Of a DNA stretch of 39,273 bases, positions 1 through 8,804 are shown piece after piece. The stretch spans positions 1 through 39,273 of the forward strand of contig SKQS01000128.1 in the NCBI GenBank assembly GCA_007118895.1, written 5' to 3'. Position numbers and translations under genes: made by a program. The DNA is from Wenzhouxiangella sp. (GTDB taxonomy: Bacteria; Pseudomonadota; Gammaproteobacteria; Xanthomonadales; Wenzhouxiangellaceae). Positions within the stretch are counted from its first letter, which is position 1, and each line of letters begins with the position of its first letter. The notes under the pieces were generated by a model. That model saw only the letters and a list, made by a program, of their open reading frames with translations. It was not told where the DNA came from and made no database searches.

Positions 1-5
1 AGCGC

Positions 6-110
6 GTTTCAGTCTCAAAAGCCGCAGATCGTGCGGTGCGACCCGAGTGACAGTAGCCGTCGCTACGGCCGAGGGGCGCAACGTGCGAGATGCGGCTTTT
101 GAGGCGAAAC
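6..110. repeat. Imperfect palindromic repeat element, about 105 bp
   Basis: The two halves are imperfect inverted copies. A perfect 13-bp arm pair (14-26, CTCAAAAGCCGCA; 91-103, its complement) lies inside GTTTC/GAAAC ends at 6-10 and 106-110. The centre is a small hairpin, GCCGT-CGCT-ACGGC, at 56-69. I see no coding function. It is a REP/MITE-like element in the non-coding end of the window and may be part of a larger element that starts to the left. Confidence 0.6.
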
Positions 111-112
111 CC

Positions 113-223
113 TGACGGGACGGGCCTTTGCGGGTCTCCCACTGCGTTTCGACTCGCTCATTTGGAATGACCAAACCGCGCTCGCCGAAGTCGCACCGGG
201 CGATCCCGCAAAGGCACCGTCGC
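113..223. repeat. Second adjacent imperfect palindromic element
   Basis: Perfect 11-bp arms GCCTTTGCGGG (124-134) and CCCGCAAAGGC (205-215) enclose a partly paired interior. The centre is TTTGG-AATGA-CCAAA (151-165). It lies immediately next to the first palindrome but differs from it in sequence. The pair could be the sub-terminal structure of a transposable element whose end is at 233-250, or two REP-like units side by side. Confidence 0.55.
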
Positions 224-232
224 GCCCGCGCA

Positions 233-254
233 GAGTTATTCAGAGGCTCCTTAA
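233..254. mobile_element. Probable terminal end of an insertion element (left part outside window)
   Basis: Read on the minus strand, the sequence is TTAA followed by GGAGCCTCTGAATAACTC. This resembles the end of an IS5-like element next to a YTAR-type target site. Resemblance is from memory and no transposase is visible. The neighbouring beta-helix gene stops three codons inside this sequence, as expected if the element landed in that gene. The other end would lie before position 1. Confidence 0.35.
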
Positions 255-1271
255 GCCATCACATCGCTCCATTTGGATGGCGGCACCGCTGTTGGCGGTA
301 TTGTCGCTGACCCGCCCGGCATGAATGAAGAACTCGGCTCGTGCCAACTCGGGCCAGTCGACACCGTGACAGCGGATCCCGCCACCGATGCCACTGTCGA
401 CGGCTTCGTTGAATTCAACCACGCCAAAGCCACCGAGAAGATCATTGGCATGCAGGTTGAGGCTGGATTCGGCACGCAGATAAATACCGCCACCGTGGCG
501 CCCCTCGTTGCCAACCACGCCGCCAGGATGGTTCTGTGGATCAGGGCCTCCGGCCGACAGGTTCATTTGGCAGTTGAACAGATAGACGCCGCCACCGCCA
601 CCGAAGGGCGGGCCGGCCGTGGCTACATTGTCGGCGATCCATCCGGCATGCCATTCGATCAGGGTGCGGTGGCCGAGCTGACTACCGGAATCATCGCAGT
701 AGATGCCGCCGCCGTGGGCTGCCGTGTTGTCCCGGATCTCGTTGTCCGGGGAGTGCGAGATCAGGCGCTGGTTAACCGCGCCATTGAGCCAGATCCCGCC
801 GCCATCGGCGGTCGTGGTATTGCCATGGATGATGGTATTGTGCAGCTCCAGCCGGGTGCGATTGTTGACCCGGATCCCAGCGCCGTCACCAGTGCCGTTG
901 ACCCCGGTGATTTCCAGGTTGCGCAGCTCCACGTCATAGGTTGAGCCGCCCAGCGCAATATTGACTGCCCGGCTGGTGCCGGGACCGAGTACCGTTCTGC
1001 CGGTCGGGGCAAGACTGGAGCAGTTGAGAAACCCACCGATCAGGGTCAGCGACTTCGAAAGAATGGTCAGGCTGACACCTTCATAGGACTGATTGTTGGC
1101 GATATAGATGGTGGTGCCGCTGGGGGCGTCAAAGACAGCCTGGGTAAGGTCGGATGTGTCGCAACTGGCATCCGTATCCGAGCCAACCAGGATGTAACTG
1201 GCCTTGGCCTGACTAACCAGCGTCATCAGGATCAGACTTATCAGAATCTTGATCGAATCATTCACAAACAT
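240..1271 (-). CDS. Secreted right-handed beta-helix (polymorphic outer-membrane-like) protein, 3' truncated
   Basis: The product has 343 residues. It begins with a signal peptide (hydrophobic stretch about residues 9-20, cleavage near SQAKA). The body is a Gly/Asn-rich repeat with short motifs such as GGGIW, GGGIY and GGGVYLFN, and NxA/DN turns. This is the pattern of parallel beta-helix and chlamydial Pmp-type surface proteins. The ATG at 1271 is chosen because a GGAG lies about 6 nt upstream; an in-frame TTG at 1289 is less likely. Such proteins usually continue with more helix and a C-terminal anchor. Here the frame ends in RSL-stop right where IS-like sequence begins, so the 3' end is probably missing. 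It is transcribed divergently from the kinase gene. The family call is good; the ligand or role is unknown. Confidence 0.7.
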   Translation of the reverse strand: MFVNDSIKILISLILMTLVSQAKASYILVGSDTDASCDTSDLTQAVFDAPSGTTIYIANNQSYEGVSLTILSKSLTLIGGFLNCSSLAPTGRTVLGPGTSRAVNIALGGSTYDVELRNLEITGVNGTGDGAGIRVNNRTRLELHNTIIHGNTTTADGGGIWLNGAVNQRLISHSPDNEIRDNTAAHGGGIYCDDSGSQLGHRTLIEWHAGWIADNVATAGPPFGGGGGVYLFNCQMNLSAGGPDPQNHPGGVVGNEGRHGGGIYLRAESSLNLHANDLLGGFGVVEFNEAVDSGIGGGIRCHGVDWPELARAEFFIHAGRVSDNTANSGAAIQMERCDGLRSL

Positions 1272-1336
1272 TTGCTCCACTGCATTCAAGGCCGATGTGA
1301 AGTTTCAGGTTTTATTACGCGACGGGCACTAAAACC

Positions 1337-1363
1337 CGGACATCCACAGTGCCCGGCTATAAT
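1337..1363 (+). promoter_or_regulatory. Candidate promoter giving a leaderless kinase transcript
   Basis: A perfect TATAAT lies at 1358-1363. A partial -35 (CGGACA, 1337-1342) precedes it with a short 15-bp spacer. A start site 7-8 bp after the -10 box falls on or beside the ATG at 1371, and no Shine-Dalgarno sequence precedes that ATG. The kinase mRNA may therefore be leaderless. This is inference from spacing only. Confidence 0.35.
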
Positions 1364-1370
1364 CAAAACC

Positions 1371-3953
1371 ATGGTGCAGAAACCGTTTTACGCTCGCCTG
1401 ACGCCGGCCAGGCGGCGCCTGATCAACCGTGAGCTGGGTCATTTCCTTGATCTGGATGGCGATGCCGTTCAGCGCCGACTCGAATCGCTCGGACAGCGCT
1501 GTCCGCGGATAGCCGGTCACCTCGAGCGGCTGCTGCGCGCCAGCCAGGCCCCGACCGGCTTTCTCGACACGCTGTTCGAGCGGGTTGGCCAGGCAGCCGG
1601 CGAGGACCGGTCCGCGCCGCCGCCGGCCTTGCCGGAGGGCACGCGCCTGGGGCCGTGGCGGCTGATCGAGCCGGTGGGCGTTGGCGGCATGGGTATGGTC
1701 TATCGCGGCGAGCGAGCCGACGGTGCCTTCGAGATGACTGCCGCGATCAAGCTGATCCGCGGGAGCGGCCCTGAGCTGGAGGCGCGGCTGGCCGAGGAAC
1801 GGCGGCTGCTGGCCCGCCTGGATCATGCGCATATCGCCAGACTGCTTGACGGCGGCACCACCGGTGACGGTCTGGGTTTCCTGGTAATGGAGTGGGTGCC
1901 CGGACAGGACCTGGACGACTATTTGGCTAATCACCGGCAGCCCCGGCAGCGCCTTGCCATTTTCCGCCAGGTGGCAGAAGCGCTGGCGCACGCTCATCAG
2001 CGGCTGATCGTGCATGGTGATATCAAGCCGGCCAATATCCGGGTCATGCCCGACGGTCGCGCCCGCCTGCTCGATTTCGGGATTGCCAGAGTCCTGGCCG
2101 ATGAGAACGATGACCAGCCAGGCGACGAGCCGACAGCCCTGACACCGGCCTTCGCTGCTCCCGAGCAACTCGAGGGTCAGTCAGCCAGTGTGCTGACCGA
2201 CATCTATTCACTGGGTATGCTGCTGCGCTGGTTGATCACCGGCGAGCCGGCTGCAACGGCTCACGGCGAGTTGCCGGCATCGTCCATCCCCGCCGGCTGG
2301 CCGCGGCCGAACGACCTGGCCGCAATCGTCAACCGGGCCTGTGCTGACGATCCGGAACAGCGTTACAGCGCCGTTGCTGCCCTGATCCAGGATCTGGACA
2401 ACTACCTTGATCGCCGGGCAGTCAATGCCCGCCATGGTGGCCGGCTGTATCTGCTGACACGGTTCATCCAGCGCAACTGGCTGGGTGCCGGTCTGACCGC
2501 GCTGGCCGTGCTGTCGTTGCTGGCGGGCTTGATCGGAACGAGCTGGCAGGCGCAAAGGGCCGCCCATGAGCGTGACCGGGCCGAGCTTGAGCGTGATCGC
2601 GCCCGACTGGAAGCCCGGCGGACCCGCCAGGTCAGCGATTTCCTTGTCGATCTGTTCGAGCACGCCGACCCTGGCCAGGCGCTGGGGGAGGATATCACCG
2701 CCCGCCAGCTGCTGGACTATGCCGGGAGCGCCATCGAGGGCCTTGAGCAGGCGCCCGGCGTGCAGTCGGAGATGCTGCTGGTGCTCAGCCGCGTCAACCA
2801 GTCGCTGGGCCGTTTCGACATCGCCAGCGCCATGGCTGAACAGGGGCTGGAGCTGCGCAGGCAAATACTGGGCATCAGCACAGTGGATCTCGTTCGCGCC
2901 ATGTTGCGACTGGGTGATGCCATGCGTGCCGATGGACGGGCATCCGAAGCGGTAAGCTTGCTGCAACAAGCCCTGGATCTGGTGCCGACCGACGATCCGC
3001 TGATCCACCTGATTGCGCTGAACAAGCTGGGAGCAGTGCTGGATGAGACAGGTGACTATGCCAGTGCCGTGGCGAAGTTCGAACAGGCCCTGGTGCTTGC
3101 CGGCGAGCACACTGCGGGCAGCGAGCTCGAGGCAACCGTCCACCAGAATCTGGGCAGCGCCCTGTATCACCTTGACCGGATAGAGCCGGCACGCGACCAC
3201 ATGCGGCAGGCGGTCGAAATCTACCGGCAACATCATCCGGCCACGCATCCGCTGGTAACCCGCGCGCGCACCAACCTGGCCCACCTGCACGGCATGATTG
3301 GCGATACCGAGCTGGCCGAAAGCGAGCTATTGTCGATCATCGAGGCCATGCGTGAGGTTCTCGGCGATGCCCATCCGGAACTGGGCACCACCCTGCACGG
3401 TCTCGGTTCGCTGCACTTTCGCAACCGCGATGTAGAGCAGGCCGAGTATTATTGGCGCCAAGCGCTTGAGGTACACCGCGCTGCAGGCCTCGGTGACGAC
3501 AATCCGCTGGTCGCCGCAGCGCTCAATGCGTTGGGGTTGGCGGCCTGGCAAGCCGGTGAACTGGATCAAGCCGAGGACTACATGAACCGGGCGCTGGACA
3601 GCTTTCGCCAGGCTTACGGTGAAGGCCATGTCCGGGTACCGATGGCGCTGGCCAACCTGTCGCTGATCAGCAGCGCGCGCGGTGACATGGCCACCGCGGA
3701 GAGGTTGCAGCTGGAAGCGCTGGCCCTGTACGAGCCGCTGGTCGGTGAATACCACCACCATGTTGCCAGCACCCGCGCCAACCTGGCCAACCTGCATCGC
3801 CAACAGGGGCAGTTCGAACAGGCCATGGACTGGGCGCAGCAGGCCAAGTATGTCTACCGCACCATTTACTCCGACGACCACCCCCAGGTAGAGCGCATGC
3901 GAAACATGATTGCTGACATTGACGAGGGCTACGCCGGAGACCGCCGTCAATGA
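1371..3953 (+). CDS. Membrane Ser/Thr protein kinase with C-terminal TPR repeats
   Basis: The product has 860 residues. The N-terminal 90 residues are helical and unassigned. A Hanks-type kinase domain spans about 95-345: glycine loop GVGGMGMVY, ATP-binding Lys127 in AAIKL, catalytic loop VHGDIKPAN with Asp217, DFG Asp235, and APEQL. All catalytic residues are present, but the usual HRD is HGD, so this is a non-RD kinase. One membrane helix (about 370-392) separates it from a coiled coil and about eight to ten TPR units (about 480-850), which should lie outside the membrane. The domain order matches the PknB/TPR kinases common in Xanthomonadales. The ATG at 1371 is preferred over the upstream in-frame extension. 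The stop overlaps the next gene (ATGA), so it is probably cotranscribed with the two PH-domain proteins, which are candidate partners. Confidence 0.88.
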   Translation: MVQKPFYARLTPARRRLINRELGHFLDLDGDAVQRRLESLGQRCPRIAGHLERLLRASQAPTGFLDTLFERVGQAAGEDRSAPPPALPEGTRLGPWRLIEPVGVGGMGMVYRGERADGAFEMTAAIKLIRGSGPELEARLAEERRLLARLDHAHIARLLDGGTTGDGLGFLVMEWVPGQDLDDYLANHRQPRQRLAIFRQVAEALAHAHQRLIVHGDIKPANIRVMPDGRARLLDFGIARVLADENDDQPGDEPTALTPAFAAPEQLEGQSASVLTDIYSLGMLLRWLITGEPAATAHGELPASSIPAGWPRPNDLAAIVNRACADDPEQRYSAVAALIQDLDNYLDRRAVNARHGGRLYLLTRFIQRNWLGAGLTALAVLSLLAGLIGTSWQAQRAAHERDRAELERDRARLEARRTRQVSDFLVDLFEHADPGQALGEDITARQLLDYAGSAIEGLEQAPGVQSEMLLVLSRVNQSLGRFDIASAMAEQGLELRRQILGISTVDLVRAMLRLGDAMRADGRASEAVSLLQQALDLVPTDDPLIHLIALNKLGAVLDETGDYASAVAKFEQALVLAGEHTAGSELEATVHQNLGSALYHLDRIEPARDHMRQAVEIYRQHHPATHPLVTRARTNLAHLHGMIGDTELAESELLSIIEAMREVLGDAHPELGTTLHGLGSLHFRNRDVEQAEYYWRQALEVHRAAGLGDDNPLVAAALNALGLAAWQAGELDQAEDYMNRALDSFRQAYGEGHVRVPMALANLSLISSARGDMATAERLQLEALALYEPLVGEYHHHVASTRANLANLHRQQGQFEQAMDWAQQAKYVYRTIYSDDHPQVERMRNMIADIDEGYAGDRRQ

Positions 3954-4618
3954 CTGACACCGCCTTTGTCAATCGCCCGATCGCACCGGCCAGCCTGCCG
4001 GACTATCGCCAGGTCATCTTGAGCCCGGTGGCTGCTAGCTACCTGCCGTACGCGGTGCTGACCACGGCATTCTGGTGGCTGCTTCTGATTGTCGTCTCGC
4101 TGACTGTGCCTTACCTGCCGCGCATTGGCTTCGATCCGGGCTGGTGGCCGCCGCTGGTGCTGGGCCTGGCCGGCATTTGGTTCGTGCTGATCGCCGTGCT
4201 TGATGCCCGGCGGCGCGGCTGGGCGGTGCGCGAACACGATCTGATCTACCGCTCGGGCGTGATCTGGCGCAAGACGGTGATCCTGCCGTTTGCCCGCATC
4301 CAGCACGTGGAGACCGCCAGCGGACCGATCGAGCGCCTGTTCGGGCTGCGCCGTGTCAAGTGCTTTACCGCCGGCGGCATATCGGCCGATCTCAGCATCC
4401 TGGGGCTTGATGTCGACAGCGCCAGACGGGTGCGCCAGTACCTGCTCGAGCAGATCCGCGAAGACGGCTCCGTGGATGATGGTGATGCCGCTGCGGTCAA
4501 CATCGGACAGGCGCCGGAGGCTGCCGCTGACGAAGATCGAGACCGCGACAGCGAAGCGCAGGAAGGTCAGCTGGTCGACCGGCAAGGAAAGAATCTGGAT
4601 GAGCAGCGAAGCGACTGA
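3950..4618 (+). CDS. Bacterial PH-domain (bPH2/DUF304) membrane protein, YdbS-like
   Basis: The product has 222 residues. Two membrane helices (about 30-53 and 64-83) are followed by a bPH2 domain (about 93-165) with the family's GVIWRKTVILPFARIQHVE strand pattern. The last 45 residues are an acidic, low-complexity tail. In Firmicutes the YdbS/YdbT pair of this family affects envelope stress and bacteriocin resistance; the molecular role is not known. The start codon overlaps the kinase stop, and the 3' end overlaps the next, YdbT-like gene by 20 bp. This gives tight translational coupling of all three genes. Confidence 0.85.
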   Translation: MTDTAFVNRPIAPASLPDYRQVILSPVAASYLPYAVLTTAFWWLLLIVVSLTVPYLPRIGFDPGWWPPLVLGLAGIWFVLIAVLDARRRGWAVREHDLIYRSGVIWRKTVILPFARIQHVETASGPIERLFGLRRVKCFTAGGISADLSILGLDVDSARRVRQYLLEQIREDGSVDDGDAAAVNIGQAPEAAADEDRDRDSEAQEGQLVDRQGKNLDEQRSD

Positions 4619-6092
4619 GCAGTGGCAGCGACTGGCGCCGCTGGCGCTGGTGTTCCTGATCGTCAACGGACTGCAGAAATTCATTCGCGAGAATCTCTAT
4701 GCCTTTGCCGGGGCCGGGGCCGGGTTTGCCTTCATCGACTGGCTGGGCCTGCGCGAACTGCTGTTTGCGGCCGTCGCCGTGCTGTTGATCGCCACCCTGA
4801 CCGGGCTGGTCTACCATCGCCGATTCCGTTTTCGCCTCGAAGACGATGCCATCCGTCTGCGCCGCGGGATACTCGAGCACAAGGAGCTGAGGGTGCGATT
4901 TGCCCGGATCCAGAACGTCGAGCTGTCTTCGCCGTTTTACCTGCGGCCCTTTGGTCTGGTCCGCTTCAGCCTGCAGACGCCTGGTGCTGCGGAAAAGGAA
5001 GTCGAACTGCCGGGAATTTCCGGGGTGCTGGCAGCGCAGATGCGTGATCGCATCGCGGCCCGTGTCGATGGCAGCGAATCGGCTGAGGCGGCGCCTGGCT
5101 GGGAGCATGCTGGATCGGAATGGATGCTCAAGAAGGACAGCCTGGCGTTGTTTCGTCATGGCCTGACCAGCAACCAGATCTGGGTCATCGCCGGGGCCGC
5201 TGCCCCGTTTCTCGGCGTGGCATCGCAACGCCTGGTCGACTGGCTGAGTGATCTGGCGGCCTGGCAGTGGCTGGCCGAACAGATCCAGTCAGGCCTGGTT
5301 CTGGCTAGCTTGCTGGTGGCGGGCCTGGCGCTGACCTTGCTGCTGAGTTCCGGACTGCTGGCTATCGTTCGCTTTCACGGCTATCGCCTGACCGAGCGCG
5401 ATGATCGACTGGTCGCCGTGGCCGGCCTGTTCGACCGGCGCGAGCAGACCATTCGGCCAGTCAAGATCACCGGGGTGATGTGGCGCCAGACCGCTTTGGG
5501 CCGATTGCTGGGCTGCTGGTACCTGGTCGCCCGGCAGGCCTCCAGCATTGGTTTCGAGATGGATGGAGACAAGTCCAGCTTCACCATTCCCGGCCTGGAT
5601 GCAGAAGAACGCGAGGTGGCCGGGCGACTGATGGCCGGCGCTGAAAAGGCACCCGAACTCTTGCCGATAAGCCTGCGATTCAGGCGTTTTTTCTGGCTGC
5701 GGTTGTTCGTCCTGCTGGCGCTGGTCCTGCTTGCCGCGGTCATGTTGCTGGGTCGCGATCACTGGGCTGTATGGTTGATCGCCCTGGCGATGCCGCCAAT
5801 GCTGGTGCTGATTCACCTGCGCTGGCGGCACTGGGGATATGCCATTGTCGGCCAGATCATGTGGGTGCGCCAGGGCCTGCTGGGTCAGCGTATCGACGCC
5901 TTTCCCCTGGCCCTGGTACAGCAGCTTTCGGTTACCGAGAGCCCTTATCTGCGCCGGCACAAGCTGGCCAGCCTGCATCTGCTGCTGCCGCACGGCGAGA
6001 TCTCGGTGCCATTTCTTGATCGCGATGTGGCCGATCAGCTGGCCAATCAGGCCCTGCATGCTGCCGAAACCACCCGGCATCACCGGATCTGA
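4599..6092 (+). CDS. Multi-bPH2-domain membrane protein, YdbT-like
   Basis: The product has 497 residues. The start at 4599 is chosen for the AAGGAAAG ribosome site about 9 nt upstream; the open frame further upstream is out-of-frame coding of the preceding gene. There are hydrophobic helix pairs at about 12-65, 195-260 and 350-395. Each pair is followed by a bPH2 domain (signature strands such as RRGILEHKELRVRFARIQNV, VAGLFDRREQTIRPVKITGV and VRQGLLGQRIDAFPLALVQQ). Three PH repeats with six helices are typical for YdbT. It partners the preceding YdbS-like protein. The kinase-YdbS-YdbT linkage suggests a phosphorylation-linked envelope function, which is inference. Confidence 0.85.
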   Translation: MSSEATEQWQRLAPLALVFLIVNGLQKFIRENLYAFAGAGAGFAFIDWLGLRELLFAAVAVLLIATLTGLVYHRRFRFRLEDDAIRLRRGILEHKELRVRFARIQNVELSSPFYLRPFGLVRFSLQTPGAAEKEVELPGISGVLAAQMRDRIAARVDGSESAEAAPGWEHAGSEWMLKKDSLALFRHGLTSNQIWVIAGAAAPFLGVASQRLVDWLSDLAAWQWLAEQIQSGLVLASLLVAGLALTLLLSSGLLAIVRFHGYRLTERDDRLVAVAGLFDRREQTIRPVKITGVMWRQTALGRLLGCWYLVARQASSIGFEMDGDKSSFTIPGLDAEEREVAGRLMAGAEKAPELLPISLRFRRFFWLRLFVLLALVLLAAVMLLGRDHWAVWLIALAMPPMLVLIHLRWRHWGYAIVGQIMWVRQGLLGQRIDAFPLALVQQLSVTESPYLRRHKLASLHLLLPHGEISVPFLDRDVADQLANQALHAAETTRHHRI

Positions 6093-6164
6093 TGCGGCGC
6101 CGAAGAAACCGGCCGACGTGCTAATATTTCAGGCCGCCTGCAAACCATCAGCCAGGACCTCTTA

Positions 6165-7049
6165 ATGAGTGATCAAAGCCCCGGGGCGCGCCTGCGCCGC
6201 CTGGTTGCCGACAACGCCCCCGTACAGGTGGTCGGCACCATCAATGCCTACACCGCGCTGCTTGCCGAGCGAGCCGGCCACCAGGCGATCTACCTGTCCG
6301 GCGCCGGCGTGGCCAACGCCTCCTACGGGTTGCCCGATCTGGGTATCACCCAGCTGGCCGATGTGGTGACCGACGCCGAGCGTATTACCGCCATTACCGA
6401 TTTGCCGCTGCTGGTTGATGTCGACACCGGCTGGGGCAGCGCCTTCAATATCGCCCGCACCGTGCGTGAACTCGAGCGAGCCGGCGTGGCGGCAATCCAT
6501 CTCGAAGACCAGGTCCAGGCCAAGCGTTGCGGTCACCGGCCGAACAAGGCGCTGGTCTCGAGCGAGGAGATGGTCGACCGCGTGCGTGCTGCCGTCGATG
6601 CCCGGCGCGACGCCGACTTTGTATTCATGGCGCGCACCGACGCGCTGGCCAGCGAAGGCATGCAGGCGGCAATCGATCGTGCCGGCCGCTACGTCGAGGC
6701 TGGTGCCGACATGATCTTTGCCGAGGCCCTGCGCAGCCTGGATGATTTCGCTACCTTTACCGCTGCGGTCGATGTCCCGGTACTGGCCAATATCACCGAG
6801 TTCGGCCGTACCCCGCTGCTGTCGGTCGACGAGCTTGGCGCTGCCGGTGTCGGCCTGGTGCTGTATCCGCTGAGTGCTTTCCGGGCCATGAGCAAGGCGG
6901 CCCTGGCGGTATATCAGGCCATTGCCAGCGACGGTCATCAGCGTGCGGTGGTCGATGACATGCAGACCAGGGAAGAGCTTTACGACATCCTCGGATACCA
7001 CGAATACGAGAGCAAACTGGATCAACTGTTCAGCAAGGAATCATCATGA
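6165..7049 (+). CDS. prpB: Methylisocitrate lyase
   Basis: The product has 294 residues and is the last enzyme of the 2-methylcitrate cycle. It cleaves 2-methylisocitrate to pyruvate and succinate in the cytosol. The isocitrate lyase/PEP mutase fold is evident from LVDVDTGWG and HLEDQ. The catalytic motif KRCGH carries Cys122, equivalent to Cys123 of the E. coli enzyme; KRCGH is typical of the ICL/PrpB group. Length matches the family (about 290-300). The ATG at 6165 has AGGA 7 nt upstream. The stop overlaps the prpC start (ATGA). Confidence 0.95.
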   Translation: MSDQSPGARLRRLVADNAPVQVVGTINAYTALLAERAGHQAIYLSGAGVANASYGLPDLGITQLADVVTDAERITAITDLPLLVDVDTGWGSAFNIARTVRELERAGVAAIHLEDQVQAKRCGHRPNKALVSSEEMVDRVRAAVDARRDADFVFMARTDALASEGMQAAIDRAGRYVEAGADMIFAEALRSLDDFATFTAAVDVPVLANITEFGRTPLLSVDELGAAGVGLVLYPLSAFRAMSKAALAVYQAIASDGHQRAVVDDMQTREELYDILGYHEYESKLDQLFSKESS

Positions 7050-8167
7050 GCAACAAGAAAGCCGGAGCCGGCCTGCGCGGCCAATCAGCCGGTCAGACGT
7101 CCATCTGCACCGTGGGCGCGGCCGGCAACAGCCTGCGCTACCGTGGTTACGCCGTCGACGACCTGGCCGAAAAAACCACCTTCAACGAAGTCGCATACCT
7201 GATTCTCAAGGGCAGGTTGCCCAACGCCCAGGAACTGGCCGCCTACAGCGAGCGCCTGAAATCGCTGCGCGGCCTGCCGACTGCCCTGAAGGATGTGCTG
7301 GAGCGAATTCCGGCCGCTACGCATCCCATGGATGTGCTGCGCACCGGGTGCTCGTTTCTCGGCAACATTGAGCCCGAGGGAGATTTCGATCAGCAGCAGG
7401 ACATTACCGACCGGCTGCTGGCGGCCTTCCCCTCGATCATTACCTACTGGTACCGCTACAGTCACGACGGCAAGCGCGTCGATACCGAGACCGATGACGA
7501 GGGAATCGGCGGTCAGTTCCTGCGTCTGCTGCATGACAGGGCGCCCTCCGAACTGCATGCCCGGGTCATGGACGTCTCTCTGATCCTGTATGCAGAGCAT
7601 GAGTTCAATGCCTCGACCTTCACCGCCCGGGTCTGTGCCTCGACACTGTCGGACATGCACTCCTGCGTGACCGGTGCGATCGGCTCGCTGCGCGGGCCGC
7701 TGCACGGTGGAGCCAATGAAATGGCCATGGCCATGCTCGAGCAGTACGACTCTCCGGAGCAGGCGCGCCAGGACGTGCTGGCCAAGCTGGCGGCCAAGGA
7801 GAAGATCATGGGCTTCGGGCATGCGGTCTACCGCGAGAAGGACCCGCGCAACGCGATCATCCGCGAGTGGTCGCGCAAGCTGGCCGAAGAGGTCGGTGAC
7901 CAAGTGCTGTTCCCGGTATCCGAGATTGTCGAGAACACGATGTGGGAGGAAAAACGGCTGTTCGCCAACGCCGACTTCTACCACGCCTCGGCCTATCACT
8001 TCATGGGCATTCCTACCGGGCTGTTCACGCCGATCTTCGTGCTGTCGCGGGTCACCGGCTGGTGCGCCCACATCATGGAGCAGCGCGCCGATAACCGCAT
8101 TATCCGCCCGGGTGCCGACTACATTGGCCCGGAAGACCGGTCGGTGCCGCCGATCGAGAACCGTTGA
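7046..8167 (+). CDS. prpC: 2-methylcitrate synthase
   Basis: The product has 373 residues and condenses propionyl-CoA with oxaloacetate to give 2-methylcitrate. It has the citrate synthase fold with catalytic His220 (LHGGANE), His259 (GFGHAVYR) and Asp310 (NADFYH). The short length, lack of the long N-terminal domain of type I citrate synthases, and fusion of start codon to prpB favour methylcitrate synthase over citrate synthase. No prpD, acnD, prpF or prpR follows; the next gene is convergent. The dehydratase/isomerase step must be encoded elsewhere. Confidence 0.94.
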   Translation: MSNKKAGAGLRGQSAGQTSICTVGAAGNSLRYRGYAVDDLAEKTTFNEVAYLILKGRLPNAQELAAYSERLKSLRGLPTALKDVLERIPAATHPMDVLRTGCSFLGNIEPEGDFDQQQDITDRLLAAFPSIITYWYRYSHDGKRVDTETDDEGIGGQFLRLLHDRAPSELHARVMDVSLILYAEHEFNASTFTARVCASTLSDMHSCVTGAIGSLRGPLHGGANEMAMAMLEQYDSPEQARQDVLAKLAAKEKIMGFGHAVYREKDPRNAIIREWSRKLAEEVGDQVLFPVSEIVENTMWEEKRLFANADFYHASAYHFMGIPTGLFTPIFVLSRVTGWCAHIMEQRADNRIIRPGADYIGPEDRSVPPIENR

Positions 8168-8198
8168 CCGTCGCGAGTCTTTACCCCGGACCTGCAGA

Positions 8199-8804
8199 TC
8201 AAGAGCCGCGGCGAGTCATCGCCGCGGTCAGAATCAGTCTGACTGCATCCTCGAATGGCATGTCCACCGGCTCGCACCACTCGCGCGGAATGAATACCGT
8301 GTAGCCGGCGATCTGGTAGCTCAAGGGCAAATAGACCGCGACTTCCCCTTCGCGGCCGAATGGCAGCGTGCTGAAATCCTCGCGAGTGATAAAACCCAGC
8401 ACGGCAATCTGCAGGTCGGGATGTCGGACCAGTACCACCTGGTTGAACTTCTCGTCGTCGCCGGCGAAATACTCGACGAAGTCCTTGGTCGCCCGGTAAA
8501 CGGATTTGACGACCGGCATGCTGTCAAGCACCTTTTCGCCAATTTCGATCAGCTTGCGAAAAAGATAGATCTGGCTGAGCAGGCCGATGGCGATCACCAG
8601 CAGGATGCCCAGCACCAGGCCCATGCCGCGGATATACCAGTTTTCCGGCAGCACCGCCTGCAGCAGGCGGCCGACTCCACCCTCGGCCAGCCCGGCCAGC
8701 CAGAACACGATGACCAGGGTCAGGGCAATCGGGATGATTGTCGCCAGGCCCTTGAAGAACAGGCGCACCAGCTCGGAAACGTGATGATTGCGTTCAGAGC
8801 TCAT
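8199..8804 (-). CDS. DUF502 family inner-membrane protein
   Basis: The product has 201 residues with two membrane helices (about 17-39 and 57-82). A conserved cytoplasmic region follows, with the DUF502 pattern VLDSMPVVKSVYRATKDF, then LVRHPD and VFIPRE. Function in bacteria is unknown; plant relatives (LCV/COV) act in trafficking and vascular patterning. It is the last gene of a minus-strand operon, overlapping the PspB-like gene by 11 bp. The ATG at 8804 gives the usual length. Confidence 0.9.
   Translation of the reverse strand: MSSERNHHVSELVRLFFKGLATIIPIALTLVIVFWLAGLAEGGVGRLLQAVLPENWYIRGMGLVLGILLVIAIGLLSQIYLFRKLIEIGEKVLDSMPVVKSVYRATKDFVEYFAGDDEKFNQVVLVRHPDLQIAVLGFITREDFSTLPFGREGEVAVYLPLSYQIAGYTVFIPREWCEPVDMPFEDAVRLILTAAMTRRGS
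8206..8227. terminator. Hairpin at the prpC / DUF502 convergent junction
   Basis: A perfect 9-bp stem, CCGCGGCGA-GTCA-TCGCCGCGG, lies within the last codons of the DUF502 gene, 38 bp after the prpC stop. There is no T-run, so it may slow transcription from prpC or be coincidental coding sequence. Confidence 0.3.

Noticed and set aside
273-944. A 223-codon plus-strand frame opposite the beta-helix gene
   Set aside because: The minus-strand frame has a signal peptide and beta-helix motifs; the plus frame has neither.
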